This document shows, piece by piece, positions 56,679-64,000 of a DNA stretch of 64,000 nucleotides. Each line of letters begins with the position of its first letter. Within the stretch, counting starts at the first letter, position 1. Both the position numbers and the translations under genes were made by a program. The notes below the pieces were generated by a model. That model was not told where the DNA came from. It searched no databases and worked only from the letters and a program-made list of their open reading frames with translations. This DNA comes from an uncultured Gammaproteobacteria bacterium. Its GTDB lineage: Bacteria > Pseudomonadota > Gammaproteobacteria > JAADHQ01. Location of the stretch: positions 1 to 64,000 of the forward strand of contig CAMYJD010000003.1 in NCBI GenBank assembly GCA_947258655.1, given 5' to 3'.

Positions 56679-59438
56679 ATGGAAAAAACCTACAATCCAC
56701 ATGATATAGAACAACGCTGGTACAAGACCTGGGAGGATAATGATTTTTTCTCCCCCTCGGGTACAGGTGATTCCTACTGCATCATGATTCCACCGCCCAA
56801 TGTCACCGGAAGCCTGCATATGGGCCATGCCTTCCAGGATACAATCATGGATACGCTGATCCGTTATCAGCGTATGTGTGGCAATAATACCCTGTGGCAG
56901 GCAGGGACAGACCATGCCGGCATTGCCACACAGATGGTCGTCGAACGTCTGCTCGATGCAGAAGGCAAGACCCGCCACGACCTCGGCCGCGATGCATTCT
57001 GTAAAAAAGTGTGGGAATGGAAAGAACAGTCGGGCGGCACCATTACCCGGCAACTGCGGCGCATGGGTGCGTCACTTGACTGGTCCAGCGAGCGCTTCAC
57101 GATGGATGCCGGTATGTCTGCTGCCGTCACCGAGGTGTTTGTCAGCCTGTATGAGGAAGGCCTGATCTACCGCGGCAAAAGACTGGTCAACTGGGACCCG
57201 GTACTGCATACCGCTGTTTCTGACCTTGAAGTGATTTCGGAAGAAGAAAGCGGCCACCTCTGGCACATCAAATACCCGGTCAGTGACGGCAGCTTTCTCG
57301 TCGTTGCCACGACGCGTCCCGAAACCATGCTCGGCGACGCGGCCGTTGCCGTTCATCCGGATGATGAGCGCTATCAACATCTACTCGGTAAAACCATCAA
57401 ACTTCCGCTGGTCGGCCGTGACATCCCGATCATTGCCGATGACTATGTCGATATGGAGTTCGGGACCGGTTGCGTCAAGATCACTCCCGCACATGACTTC
57501 AATGATTACGAGATGGGCCGGCGCCATCAACTACCGCTGTATAATATCTTCACGATCGACGCCTGTATCAATGACGAGGCCCCGGAAAAATACCGTGGCC
57601 AGGACCGCTATGAAGCACGCGACATGATCGTCCATGACCTGAAGGCACTGGATCTGATCGAACGCATAGACGATCACAAGCTGATGGTACCGCGTGGCGA
57701 CCGCTCCGGTGCTGTCGTTGAACCTTTCCTGACGGACCAATGGTACGTCAAGATTGCCCCGCTTGCGGAACCTGCAATCAAGGCCGTCGAGGATGGTGAA
57801 ATTCGCTTCGTGCCAGACAACTGGAAAAACACCTACTTTGAATGGATGCGCAATATCCAGGACTGGTGTATCAGTCGCCAGATCTGGTGGGGCCACCGCA
57901 TCCCGGCCTGGTACGACATCGATAACAATGTCTATGTCGGTCTCGATGAAGCGGATGTGCGTGAAAAATACAATCTCTCCGCCGACGTTATCCTGACCCA
58001 GGATGACGATGTCCTCGATACCTGGTTCTCGTCAGCATTATGGCCGTTTTCGACACTCGGCTGGCCTGAGCAGACTGATGCACTGAAGAACTTCTACCCG
58101 ACCAGCGTACTGGTCACCGGTTTCGACATTATCTTTTTCTGGGTCGCGCGCATGATCATGATGGGCATCAAGTTCATGGGTCAGGCACCATTTCGCGAGG
58201 TCTATATACACGGACTGGTACGCGATGCCGAAGGTCAGAAGATGTCCAAGTCGAAGGGCAATGTACTCGACCCGATCGACGTCATCGATGGCATCGATCT
58301 GAAATCGCTTATCAGCAAACGCACCAGCGGCATGATGCAACCTCACCTGGCCGAACGCATCGAACAACAGACGCGCAATACATTGCCCGACGGCATCCCC
58401 GCGTTCGGTACCGATGCATTACGCTTTACGTTTGCTTCACTGGCCACCACCGGCCGCGATATCGTACTGTCGATGGATCGCATCGAGGGCTATCGTAATT
58501 TCTGCAACAAGTTATGGAACGCAGCACGCTATGTATTGATGAATACCGAGGGCCACGACTGCGGACAACAGGGTGGCAACGTCGAATTGAATAGCGCAGA
58601 CCACTGGATCCTGAGCCGCTTGCAGAACACGATCGATACGGTACGTAAATCTATCGAAGGCTACCGTTTCGATCACGCCGCACAGGCGATCTATGAATTC
58701 ACCTGGAATGAGTATTGCGACTGGTACCTGGAACTGTCCAAACCGGTACTGTACAGCGACGACAGCAGTGCAGAACAGTTACGCGGTACACGCCAGACCC
58801 TGGTACAGGTGCTCGAATCACTGCTGAGGCTGGCACACCCGATCATGCCGTTTATCAGCGAGGAAATCTGGCAGCGCGTTGCTGCACTGGCCGGCCAGTC
58901 CGGGGAGACCATCATGCTGCAGGCCTATCCCGAAAGAGACCAGCGCCAGGTCTATCCCGGCGCCGTTGACGAAATCCAGTGGGTCATGGACTTCGTTCTC
59001 GGTGTACGCAAGATACGTAGTGGCATGAATATAAAACCGGGCATACAACTGCCGGTACTGTTACAGAACGCCTCCGATCAGGATCAGCAGCGTCTGCAGG
59101 ATACCCTGCCCTACCTGAAATCACTGGCCAGAGTGGAATCAGTCACCGTCCTCGGTGATGAAGAGCCCCCCGAATCTGCGACTGCACTGGTAGGGGAAAT
59201 GAAAGTGCTGATCCCGATGGCAGGCCTGATTGATGTCGGCGAAGAAAAAGCAAGACTAGGCAAGGACATTAGCAAATATGAACAAGATATTACGCGGATT
59301 GAAGCAAAGCTCGCCAACGAGAATTTCACTAGCCGTGCACCTGCCGAGGTAGTTGACAAGGAAAGAAAAAAACTGGAAGAGGCCCGGACTGCGCTGCAAA
59401 GCCTGAACGAGCAACTGCAACGGATCGCAAAGATCTGA
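56679..59438 (+). CDS. valS: Valyl-tRNA synthetase
   Basis: This 919-residue class I synthetase has the HIGH-type motif [12 protein letters not shown] (39-50), the editing CP1 domain (about 190-340), [16 protein letters not shown] at 521-525, the anticodon-binding domain, and the C-terminal Val-arm coiled coil ([16 protein letters not shown]). The preceding 281-base gap carries no gene; a regulatory leader there cannot be excluded. The frame continues after the stop into a DUF2214 remnant (59439-59653). Confidence 0.97.
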   Translation: MEKTYNPHDIEQRWYKTWEDNDFFSPSGTGDSYCIMIPPPNVTGSLHMGHAFQDTIMDTLIRYQRMCGNNTLWQAGTDHAGIATQMVVERLLDAEGKTRHDLGRDAFCKKVWEWKEQSGGTITRQLRRMGASLDWSSERFTMDAGMSAAVTEVFVSLYEEGLIYRGKRLVNWDPVLHTAVSDLEVISEEESGHLWHIKYPVSDGSFLVVATTRPETMLGDAAVAVHPDDERYQHLLGKTIKLPLVGRDIPIIADDYVDMEFGTGCVKITPAHDFNDYEMGRRHQLPLYNIFTIDACINDEAPEKYRGQDRYEARDMIVHDLKALDLIERIDDHKLMVPRGDRSGAVVEPFLTDQWYVKIAPLAEPAIKAVEDGEIRFVPDNWKNTYFEWMRNIQDWCISRQIWWGHRIPAWYDIDNNVYVGLDEADVREKYNLSADVILTQDDDVLDTWFSSALWPFSTLGWPEQTDALKNFYPTSVLVTGFDIIFFWVARMIMMGIKFMGQAPFREVYIHGLVRDAEGQKMSKSKGNVLDPIDVIDGIDLKSLISKRTSGMMQPHLAERIEQQTRNTLPDGIPAFGTDALRFTFASLATTGRDIVLSMDRIEGYRNFCNKLWNAARYVLMNTEGHDCGQQGGNVELNSADHWILSRLQNTIDTVRKSIEGYRFDHAAQAIYEFTWNEYCDWYLELSKPVLYSDDSSAEQLRGTRQTLVQVLESLLRLAHPIMPFISEEIWQRVAALAGQSGETIMLQAYPERDQRQVYPGAVDEIQWVMDFVLGVRKIRSGMNIKPGIQLPVLLQNASDQDQQRLQDTLPYLKSLARVESVTVLGDEEPPESATALVGEMKVLIPMAGLIDVGEEKARLGKDISKYEQDITRIEAKLANENFTSRAPAEVVDKERKKLEEARTALQSLNEQLQRIAKI

Positions 59439-59653
59439 GACGGCCGATACTTCCTCTTCAAACTGGGCCTGTTCGTCCTTGTTGGTCTATTATCCGTCTA
59501 TCCGACCATATTTTTTGTCAGAAGCAGGAAGTCTGCACTGGAAATAATAGACATTTCCGGAAAAACCATTGTACTGGTAAGATTGCAAAGACATTGTTGT
59601 TAATAGTGCCATTACTGGCCGTGAGCATGGCACGCGGCTATGGTGCTGTATAG
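59439..59653 (+). pseudogene. Decayed 3' end of a DUF2214 membrane protein gene
   Basis: Directly after the valS stop and in the same frame, 59442-59603 reads GRYFLFKLGLFVLVGLLSVYPTIFFVRSRKSA, the last helix and basic tail typical of DUF2214 membrane proteins. The frame then stops, but another frame from 59585 to 59653 reads KTLLLIVPLLAVSMARGYGAV plus a stop, the usual C-terminal helix ending in MARGYG. So one frameshift separates the two halves. No start or N-terminal part remains; the gene was probably lost by deletion up to valS. Confidence 0.7.
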
Positions 59654-59869
59654 GCTGTCAGGAACACAGTTCTGCATTGACGCACATCATAATAACGGTG
59701 GAAAATAGTTTTTTTATCAATAAATCCAACTATAATTAAATGATAAAGACCGGATTATCAGTATCAATTAAACACCAGACTGGCAATGGGCAAAACGCTA
59801 CATACAGAATAAACGGAACAGACCAAAGCAGTTGCGGACACTGATTGCAGTCGTTATAGGAGGCATGAT

Positions 59870-60040
59870 ATGAAAAAGCAAGAAGAAAGCGCTGAAGCAG
59901 AGAAAGTGCCCTGCAAGGTTTGCCTGAAAGAGATACCACAATCCGAGGCGAAAGTGGTTGAAGCGGAAGACTACATCATGAATTTCTGTGGCCTGGATTG
60001 TTATGAACAATGGCAAAAACAGAAAGGCGAAAAGAAGTAG
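59870..60040 (+). CDS. Small DUF3330-type Cys-rich protein (56 aa)
   Basis: ATG at 59870 has GGAGG eight bases upstream. The 56-residue product reads KVPCKVCLKEIPQSEAKVVEAEDYIMNFCGLDCYEQW, with CxxC early and CxxxC later, a four-cysteine treble-clef or MYM-like zinc site typical of DUF3330 proteins. The tail is Lys/Glu-rich. It is cytoplasmic. DUF3330 proteins occur around metal-resistance and transposon loci as well as alone; here the neighbours are valS, DUF2970 and an amidohydrolase. The function is unknown. Confidence 0.75.
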   Translation: MKKQEESAEAEKVPCKVCLKEIPQSEAKVVEAEDYIMNFCGLDCYEQWQKQKGEKK

Positions 60041-60102
60041 CGCCTGCACGAGACCTGATTTTCAGCATAATCATGCATGCAAATACGTGACTCCGGCTTG
60101 AC

Positions 60103-60315
60103 TCAAACCCCTGCCATGCTCATGACAATGCTGACGACCAGCCACAACGCAAGAATAAACAGTAGCGTCATAATGATACCAACAATTATATAAGCGGCCG
60201 GACGGCCTCTGGAAAAATCCCGCTCACGGTTCCTGCTGCTCTGCACACCGAACATGGCCGCGAGAACACTGAGCACCACCTTGAACAGACCAACCTCTTT
60301 CTCCTGATCATTCAT
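60103..60315 (-). CDS. DUF2970 small membrane protein
   Basis: This 70-residue protein contains the family-defining GLFKVVLSVLAAMFGVQSSRNRERDFSRGRP, then a C-terminal membrane helix (AYIIVGIIMTLLFILALWLVVSIVM). It has an N-terminal cytoplasmic part with one helix and one true transmembrane segment. DUF2970 is widespread in gammaproteobacteria and has no known function. It is monocistronic and lies downstream of the amidohydrolase on the same strand. Confidence 0.88.
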   Translation of the reverse strand: MNDQEKEVGLFKVVLSVLAAMFGVQSSRNRERDFSRGRPAAYIIVGIIMTLLFILALWLVVSIVMSMAGV

Positions 60316-60398
60316 TTTTCATTACCTGATTACCACATCATAATTTTTTATTTTATCAATCCAGTATACCCGATCCCGCTCCACCCGCCAGACCATTA

Positions 60399-61631
60399 TT
60401 AAATTGACGGCAGGAAATGCCGGCGTGTTTCAAACACGCTATTGGAAAAACCCTTACCGCGCCAACGCAGCATCCGTTTCAGCAGGAAGTCGAACCATAA
60501 CGGATTATAACGCCGTACTTCACTTAATATCGCAGCCTGTTGTTGTTGCAACAGACCCATGCGCACAATCTGTTTCAGCGGGATAATCGGCAGCACACCA
60601 GGCAATGGGTAGTCCGAACCATTGATCAACCTTGGATTCCAGTCCTCTTGTAACAACAGATACTTTATCGGCCCGTCCAGTCTGTTTATTTGCAATAGCG
60701 CAGATATATCACCAAACAACAGGCCTTCATATTGCGGCTCCTTCATCATTCGCACAAACAACTCGAAACTGGACTTCTCGGTTCGCCCCGCCCTCTTGTC
60801 CAGATCAACTGCCTTACCCAGGGAAGCGCAATGTGCAACAATGACCTTTACGCCCTGGTCAAGCGCCTTTCTTAATAGCAGTGGATTGCCCGATTCACGA
60901 CTACCCTCGGTGCCGACAGCGACTTCATGCCCCGCATGGCTCAATAACGGAATCCCGAGACGTTGCATGGCCTGGTAAAATGGAATACAGCGACGAGATG
61001 CTGGATCAATACCCATCGCCTCGGGCAGCCATTTGATGGCACGCGCTCCCTGCGCAACTGCTGCCTCAAGCAAGGCAATGCTATCCTCTCGATACGGGTG
61101 TATCGATGCTATCCATTCAAAGCGCTGCGGATTACTGGCAGCAATCGCTGCGGCATAATCATTCGCCGTATAGAAAAAGGATTTTCCCCTGTCCATGGTA
61201 CCGTGCTGATCATGAAAATAATCAAATGCAAGCAGCATCAATTTCATACCGTCGGGCAGGTCAGCGGTCAACTGCCGTATGCGTTCCACATAGCCTTGAT
61301 CGACTTGTTCCTGTTCACCGGCACAGGATGCATCCATATAAAAACGGTATTGGATATGCTTGAGCGGATGACCCCAGCTCATCATCTCCGGATTGGCCCA
61401 TAAACCGTTTGTCCGTTTACCAAGGCCAATCAGGTGTACGTGATTATCCCAGACCCGGGTAAAATCTACGTCTGCGATCGCCTGACGGATCAGAGGGTGT
61501 TGCTGCAACTGGCCCGGCATACTGTCTGCAATACATTCGTTATACAGACCGTCTTCGGGCCAGTAACGCAAGGCCACCAGGCCCGCCGCCGCACCACTAC
61601 CCAAGCTTAACAGGAAATTCCGTCGTTTCAT
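60399..61631 (-). CDS. Tat-exported amidohydrolase-family protein
   Basis: This 410-residue protein begins with a twin-arginine-like signal (MKRRNFLLSLGSGAAAGLVAL). It has the metal-binding HxH in VWDNHVHLIGLG, a conserved Lys in ARAIKWLPEAMG, His in LLSHAGHEV and VIVAHCASLG, and a late Asp in NGSDYPLPGVLP. This is the TIM-barrel layout of amidohydrolase_2-type enzymes, which include decarboxylases and hydrolases. Export of such an enzyme by the Tat route suggests that it folds with its metal before transport. The substrate is not identifiable from neighbours. Confidence 0.82.
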   Translation of the reverse strand: MKRRNFLLSLGSGAAAGLVALRYWPEDGLYNECIADSMPGQLQQHPLIRQAIADVDFTRVWDNHVHLIGLGKRTNGLWANPEMMSWGHPLKHIQYRFYMDASCAGEQEQVDQGYVERIRQLTADLPDGMKLMLLAFDYFHDQHGTMDRGKSFFYTANDYAAAIAASNPQRFEWIASIHPYREDSIALLEAAVAQGARAIKWLPEAMGIDPASRRCIPFYQAMQRLGIPLLSHAGHEVAVGTEGSRESGNPLLLRKALDQGVKVIVAHCASLGKAVDLDKRAGRTEKSSFELFVRMMKEPQYEGLLFGDISALLQINRLDGPIKYLLLQEDWNPRLINGSDYPLPGVLPIIPLKQIVRMGLLQQQQAAILSEVRRYNPLWFDFLLKRMLRWRGKGFSNSVFETRRHFLPSI

Positions 61632-61727
61632 TTACAAGCCATTGAAAAATTACGGTCTCAGCCGCAAACATTAACAGAGCCGGACCTCAAAACACCTGTA
61701 TACTAACGCTGCGGCAAGCACAACAAT

Positions 61728-63011
61728 CTAGACTCGCTCCAGTTCGCGCGCGATCCGTTTACCTTCTTCCACATCGACAAAGTAAAGACAAGCGGCACCA
61801 GCCACGAACAGGATGAGAATAGAGAGGATGGAATTACGCGGGTCGCCAGTGAGCGCACCCACCCATCCCATCATGGCTGGACCGATTACCGCGGCGAATT
61901 TACCCAGCATGTTGTAGAAGCCGAAAAACTCGGCTGCCTTGTCCGCTGGAATAATACGTGTATACAGAGAGCGACTGAGCGACTGGATGCCGCCTTGTAC
62001 CAATCCGATGACGATGGCGAGGACATAAAATTCTCCTTCTGTATCCATCCTGTAGCCCCAGAATACGACCCCGATATAGACGGCGATCGCAATCATGATC
62101 CCGGCTTTCGGTCCTATACGTTCGCCGAGCTTACCGTAGAGAATAGCGGCAGGAAATCCGACAAATTGGGTCACCAGGATTGCCTCAATCAAAACGTTAT
62201 TCGAGAATCCAAGGTCTTTACCATATACAGATGCCATGCGCACAATCGTGTCGACGCCGTCAATATAAAGCCAGTAACCAATCAGGAACAAGAACACTAC
62301 CCGCAGGTTCCTGATTTCACGGAAGGTATGTGCGAGCTGACGAAACCCCAGGATGATCATGTTTCCCTTCGCGGCCGCGACCTTGACTGGAGGTTCCTTG
62401 ACCCAGATAAGCAGGGGAATGGAAAATACCAGCCACCATAGAGCGACGAGAAAAAAAGAAAACCGGACTGCCGCATCAGTGCTGACGAATCCAAAGGATT
62501 CATACCACTTCACCATGAGCACACACAGTGCGAACAAAAGACCACCGCCCAGATAACCCAGGGCGTAGCCGAAGGCCGAGACGTAGTCGACTTTCTTTTC
62601 CGTGGTGATGGAACCGATCAGGGAATCATAGAACGAGATGCTGCCGGAAAATCCGATAGTAGCCAATACAAACAGGAGCAAGGCCAGGCCCCAACTGCCT
62701 TGCGCGACAAATTGCAGGGCGCCGGACATTACAATGCCCAGAAACGCGAACAGGAAGAGAAAGCGCTTTTTTGCACCGCCGCGATCGGCAATGGCCCCCA
62801 GAATGGGCGCAATCGCGGCGACAATCAAACTGGCTATGGAGTTGGCAGTGCCCCAATACTTGGAACTTTCCAACGGTACTAATTCTGCTGCCCAATAGTC
62901 CTTGAAGACCAGGGGGGCGAATACGGTCATAATGACCACGGCATAGGCCGAATTGGCCCAGTCATACAGGGCCCAGGACACGATCTGTCTTGTTCCGTGT
63001 TGTTGACTCAC
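61728..63011 (-). CDS. MFS transporter of the UMF1/Atg22-like type
   Basis: This 427-residue protein has about 12 membrane helices. Its start overlaps the upstream acyl-activating enzyme by four bases (ATGA). The opening WALYDWANSAYAVVIMTVFAP is the YDWANSAY signature of the UMF1 family; a basic loop (DRGGAKKRFLF) follows helix 3 and a further signature (GLVQGGIQSLSRSLYTRIIP) lies in the second half. UMF1-like transporters are annotated as amino acid or lipid-related effluxers. Coupling to an Aas-like gene suggests lysophospholipid or fatty acid handling, as LplT-Aas do in E. coli, although LplT is a different subfamily. Confidence 0.88.
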   Translation of the reverse strand: MSQQHGTRQIVSWALYDWANSAYAVVIMTVFAPLVFKDYWAAELVPLESSKYWGTANSIASLIVAAIAPILGAIADRGGAKKRFLFLFAFLGIVMSGALQFVAQGSWGLALLLFVLATIGFSGSISFYDSLIGSITTEKKVDYVSAFGYALGYLGGGLLFALCVLMVKWYESFGFVSTDAAVRFSFFLVALWWLVFSIPLLIWVKEPPVKVAAAKGNMIILGFRQLAHTFREIRNLRVVFLFLIGYWLYIDGVDTIVRMASVYGKDLGFSNNVLIEAILVTQFVGFPAAILYGKLGERIGPKAGIMIAIAVYIGVVFWGYRMDTEGEFYVLAIVIGLVQGGIQSLSRSLYTRIIPADKAAEFFGFYNMLGKFAAVIGPAMMGWVGALTGDPRNSILSILILFVAGAACLYFVDVEEGKRIARELERV

Positions 63012-64000
63012 TGTTCGGCCACAACTTCTTCCTGCAGGGTGACATAATCGATCTTGCCACTCGGTAACAGCGGCAGATTTTTGATGATCTCTATCTTTTT
63101 GGGGATATGCAGATCACTCAAGCCCTCGTGCCTGAACCGGGCAGCCAGTTCCTTACGCCTGGCATCCTGATATTCCGTATACATGACAATCTGCTCACCC
63201 TTGGCGCGATCTGGCAGCGTGATAACGGCATGCATATATTCCGGCCAGGTCTTTGCCACCATGTTTTCAATGGCAGCCAGGGATATCATTTCTCCGCCAA
63301 TCTTGGCGAAACGCTTTGCCCGCCCACGAATATAAACATAACCGTCCTCATCGACATCAACGATATCTCCGGTATCATACCACCCGGGGCCGAACTCGGG
63401 CGTTGACGGCGGCCTGATTTCACCCGGATGCTCCGGCAACAGATAACCCTTCATGACATTTGGCCCCTTGATCTGCAGACGCTTGCCATTTTTTATTCCC
63501 GCCACATCAACAAGACGATACTCTATACCCGGGACAAAATGGCCAACGCTACCCTTGCGATAAGTCAGATCGGTGTTGGCAGCCAGCACCGGAGAGGTTT
63601 CGGTAACACCATAACCTTCCAGAATACGCAGGCCGAATTTTTCCATCCATAGGGTTTCGGTTTGTTCTTTCAGTGGCTCGGCGCCCGCAAACACATGGCG
63701 CAATGAATGAAAATCGTAGGGGTGGGCCTGATGACCATATCCATTCAGAAAGGTACTGGTCGCAAAGATAATGCTGGTATCGGTTTCATAGATCAACTCG
63801 GGGATGATTTTATAATGTAACGGCGAGGGATACTGCATGAAGCGGACACCCTGCTCCAATGGCAGGATGGTCCCGGCCGTCAAACCGAAAGAATGGAAAA
63901 TGGGCAGGAAATTCAGTAGCACATCCTTATGGCTCAGGTCGAGAATGCAGTGGGTCTGCCAGCAATTCGCGAGCAGGTTTTTATGACTGAGCGCTACCCC
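63008..64000 (-). CDS. Partial acyl-activating enzyme, Aas/acyl-ACP synthetase-like (5' end beyond the window)
   Basis: The reading frame is open to the right edge, so the N-terminus lies outside; a GTG at 63922 is internal, not the start, because the preceding 26 codons (ALSHKNLLANCWQ) continue the protein. Recognisable AMP-binding motifs are GYGVTETSPV, YDTGDIVDVDEDGYVYIRGRAKRFAKIGGE (A8) and LPSGKIDYVTL (A10 Lys). LNFLPIFHSFGLT and LLPEHPGE agree with the C-terminal half of Aas or related acyl-ACP synthetases. It would activate fatty acids for lysophospholipid repair. The four-base overlap with the MFS gene indicates coupled translation. Confidence 0.85.
   Translation of the reverse strand, partial: GVALSHKNLLANCWQTHCILDLSHKDVLLNFLPIFHSFGLTAGTILPLEQGVRFMQYPSPLHYKIIPELIYETDTSIIFATSTFLNGYGHQAHPYDFHSLRHVFAGAEPLKEQTETLWMEKFGLRILEGYGVTETSPVLAANTDLTYRKGSVGHFVPGIEYRLVDVAGIKNGKRLQIKGPNVMKGYLLPEHPGEIRPPSTPEFGPGWYDTGDIVDVDEDGYVYIRGRAKRFAKIGGEMISLAAIENMVAKTWPEYMHAVITLPDRAKGEQIVMYTEYQDARRKELAARFRHEGLSDLHIPKKIEIIKNLPLLPSGKIDYVTLQEEVVAEQ

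Noticed and set aside
63008-63922. Complete gene starting at the GTG at 63922
   Set aside because: The preceding 26 codons to the window edge continue the conserved ligase sequence without a stop.

Overview
The window reads as chromosomal DNA of a sulfur-oxidising gammaproteobacterium (Chromatiales/Thiotrichales-like). Two things point there: three sulfur-globule envelope proteins plus three tandem DUF2173 proteins, and a housekeeping backbone with gammaproteobacterial synteny (miaA-hfq-hflX-hflK-hflC-DUF2065, hisZ-purA, pcnB-folK-panB-panC-panD, lptF-lptG beside pepA-holC-valS). I see no tRNA, rRNA, CRISPR array, prophage or transposase gene.

Region 1 (1-11.8 kb) is the accessory part. It holds three exported sulfur globule proteins, several exported low-complexity Pro/Tyr/Gly/Met-rich proteins (one cut by the left edge), an RND permease with a histone-H1-like Lys/Ala tail, its periplasmic adaptor with a Tyr/Pro/Gln-rich N-terminal stretch, an SCP2-like protein, an ArsR-family regulator with a C-terminal CxxC, and a 35-residue membrane protein. 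It is rich in in-frame tandem repeats. I infer a locus for building, anchoring or servicing periplasmic sulfur globules; the RND link is a hypothesis based on proximity and composition.

Region 2 (11.8-23.5 kb) carries molybdenum cofactor genes (mobA-mobB-moeA), a thioredoxin-like protein, a diguanylate cyclase, a YbaK-HDOD fusion, a MoxR ATPase/VWA-metallopeptidase-like pair, a single-domain response regulator, a Nudix hydrolase, an Hsp15-like protein and adk with a Cys4 lid.

Region 3 (23.5-38.6 kb) starts with a MITE-like inverted repeat, then carries purA, hisZ, an exported protein whose 3' end has been amplified into a minisatellite, DUF2065, hflC-hflK-hflX-hfq-miaA, a small c-type cytochrome, mutL, an AmiC-like amidase, tsaE and nnr, nearly all on the minus strand.

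Region 4 (38.6-54 kb) carries queG, pgi, ppc, a DUF938 methyltransferase, the pantothenate/folate/tRNA-processing cluster panD-panC-panB-dNK-folK-pcnB, three tandem DUF2173 genes, an RDD membrane protein and the LPS-export permeases lptG/lptF.

Region 5 (54-64 kb) carries pepA-holC-(unknown)-valS, the decayed 3' end of a DUF2214 gene directly after valS, a 56-residue DUF3330-type protein, DUF2970, a Tat-exported amidohydrolase, and a UMF1-type MFS transporter overlapping an acyl-activating enzyme that runs off the right edge.
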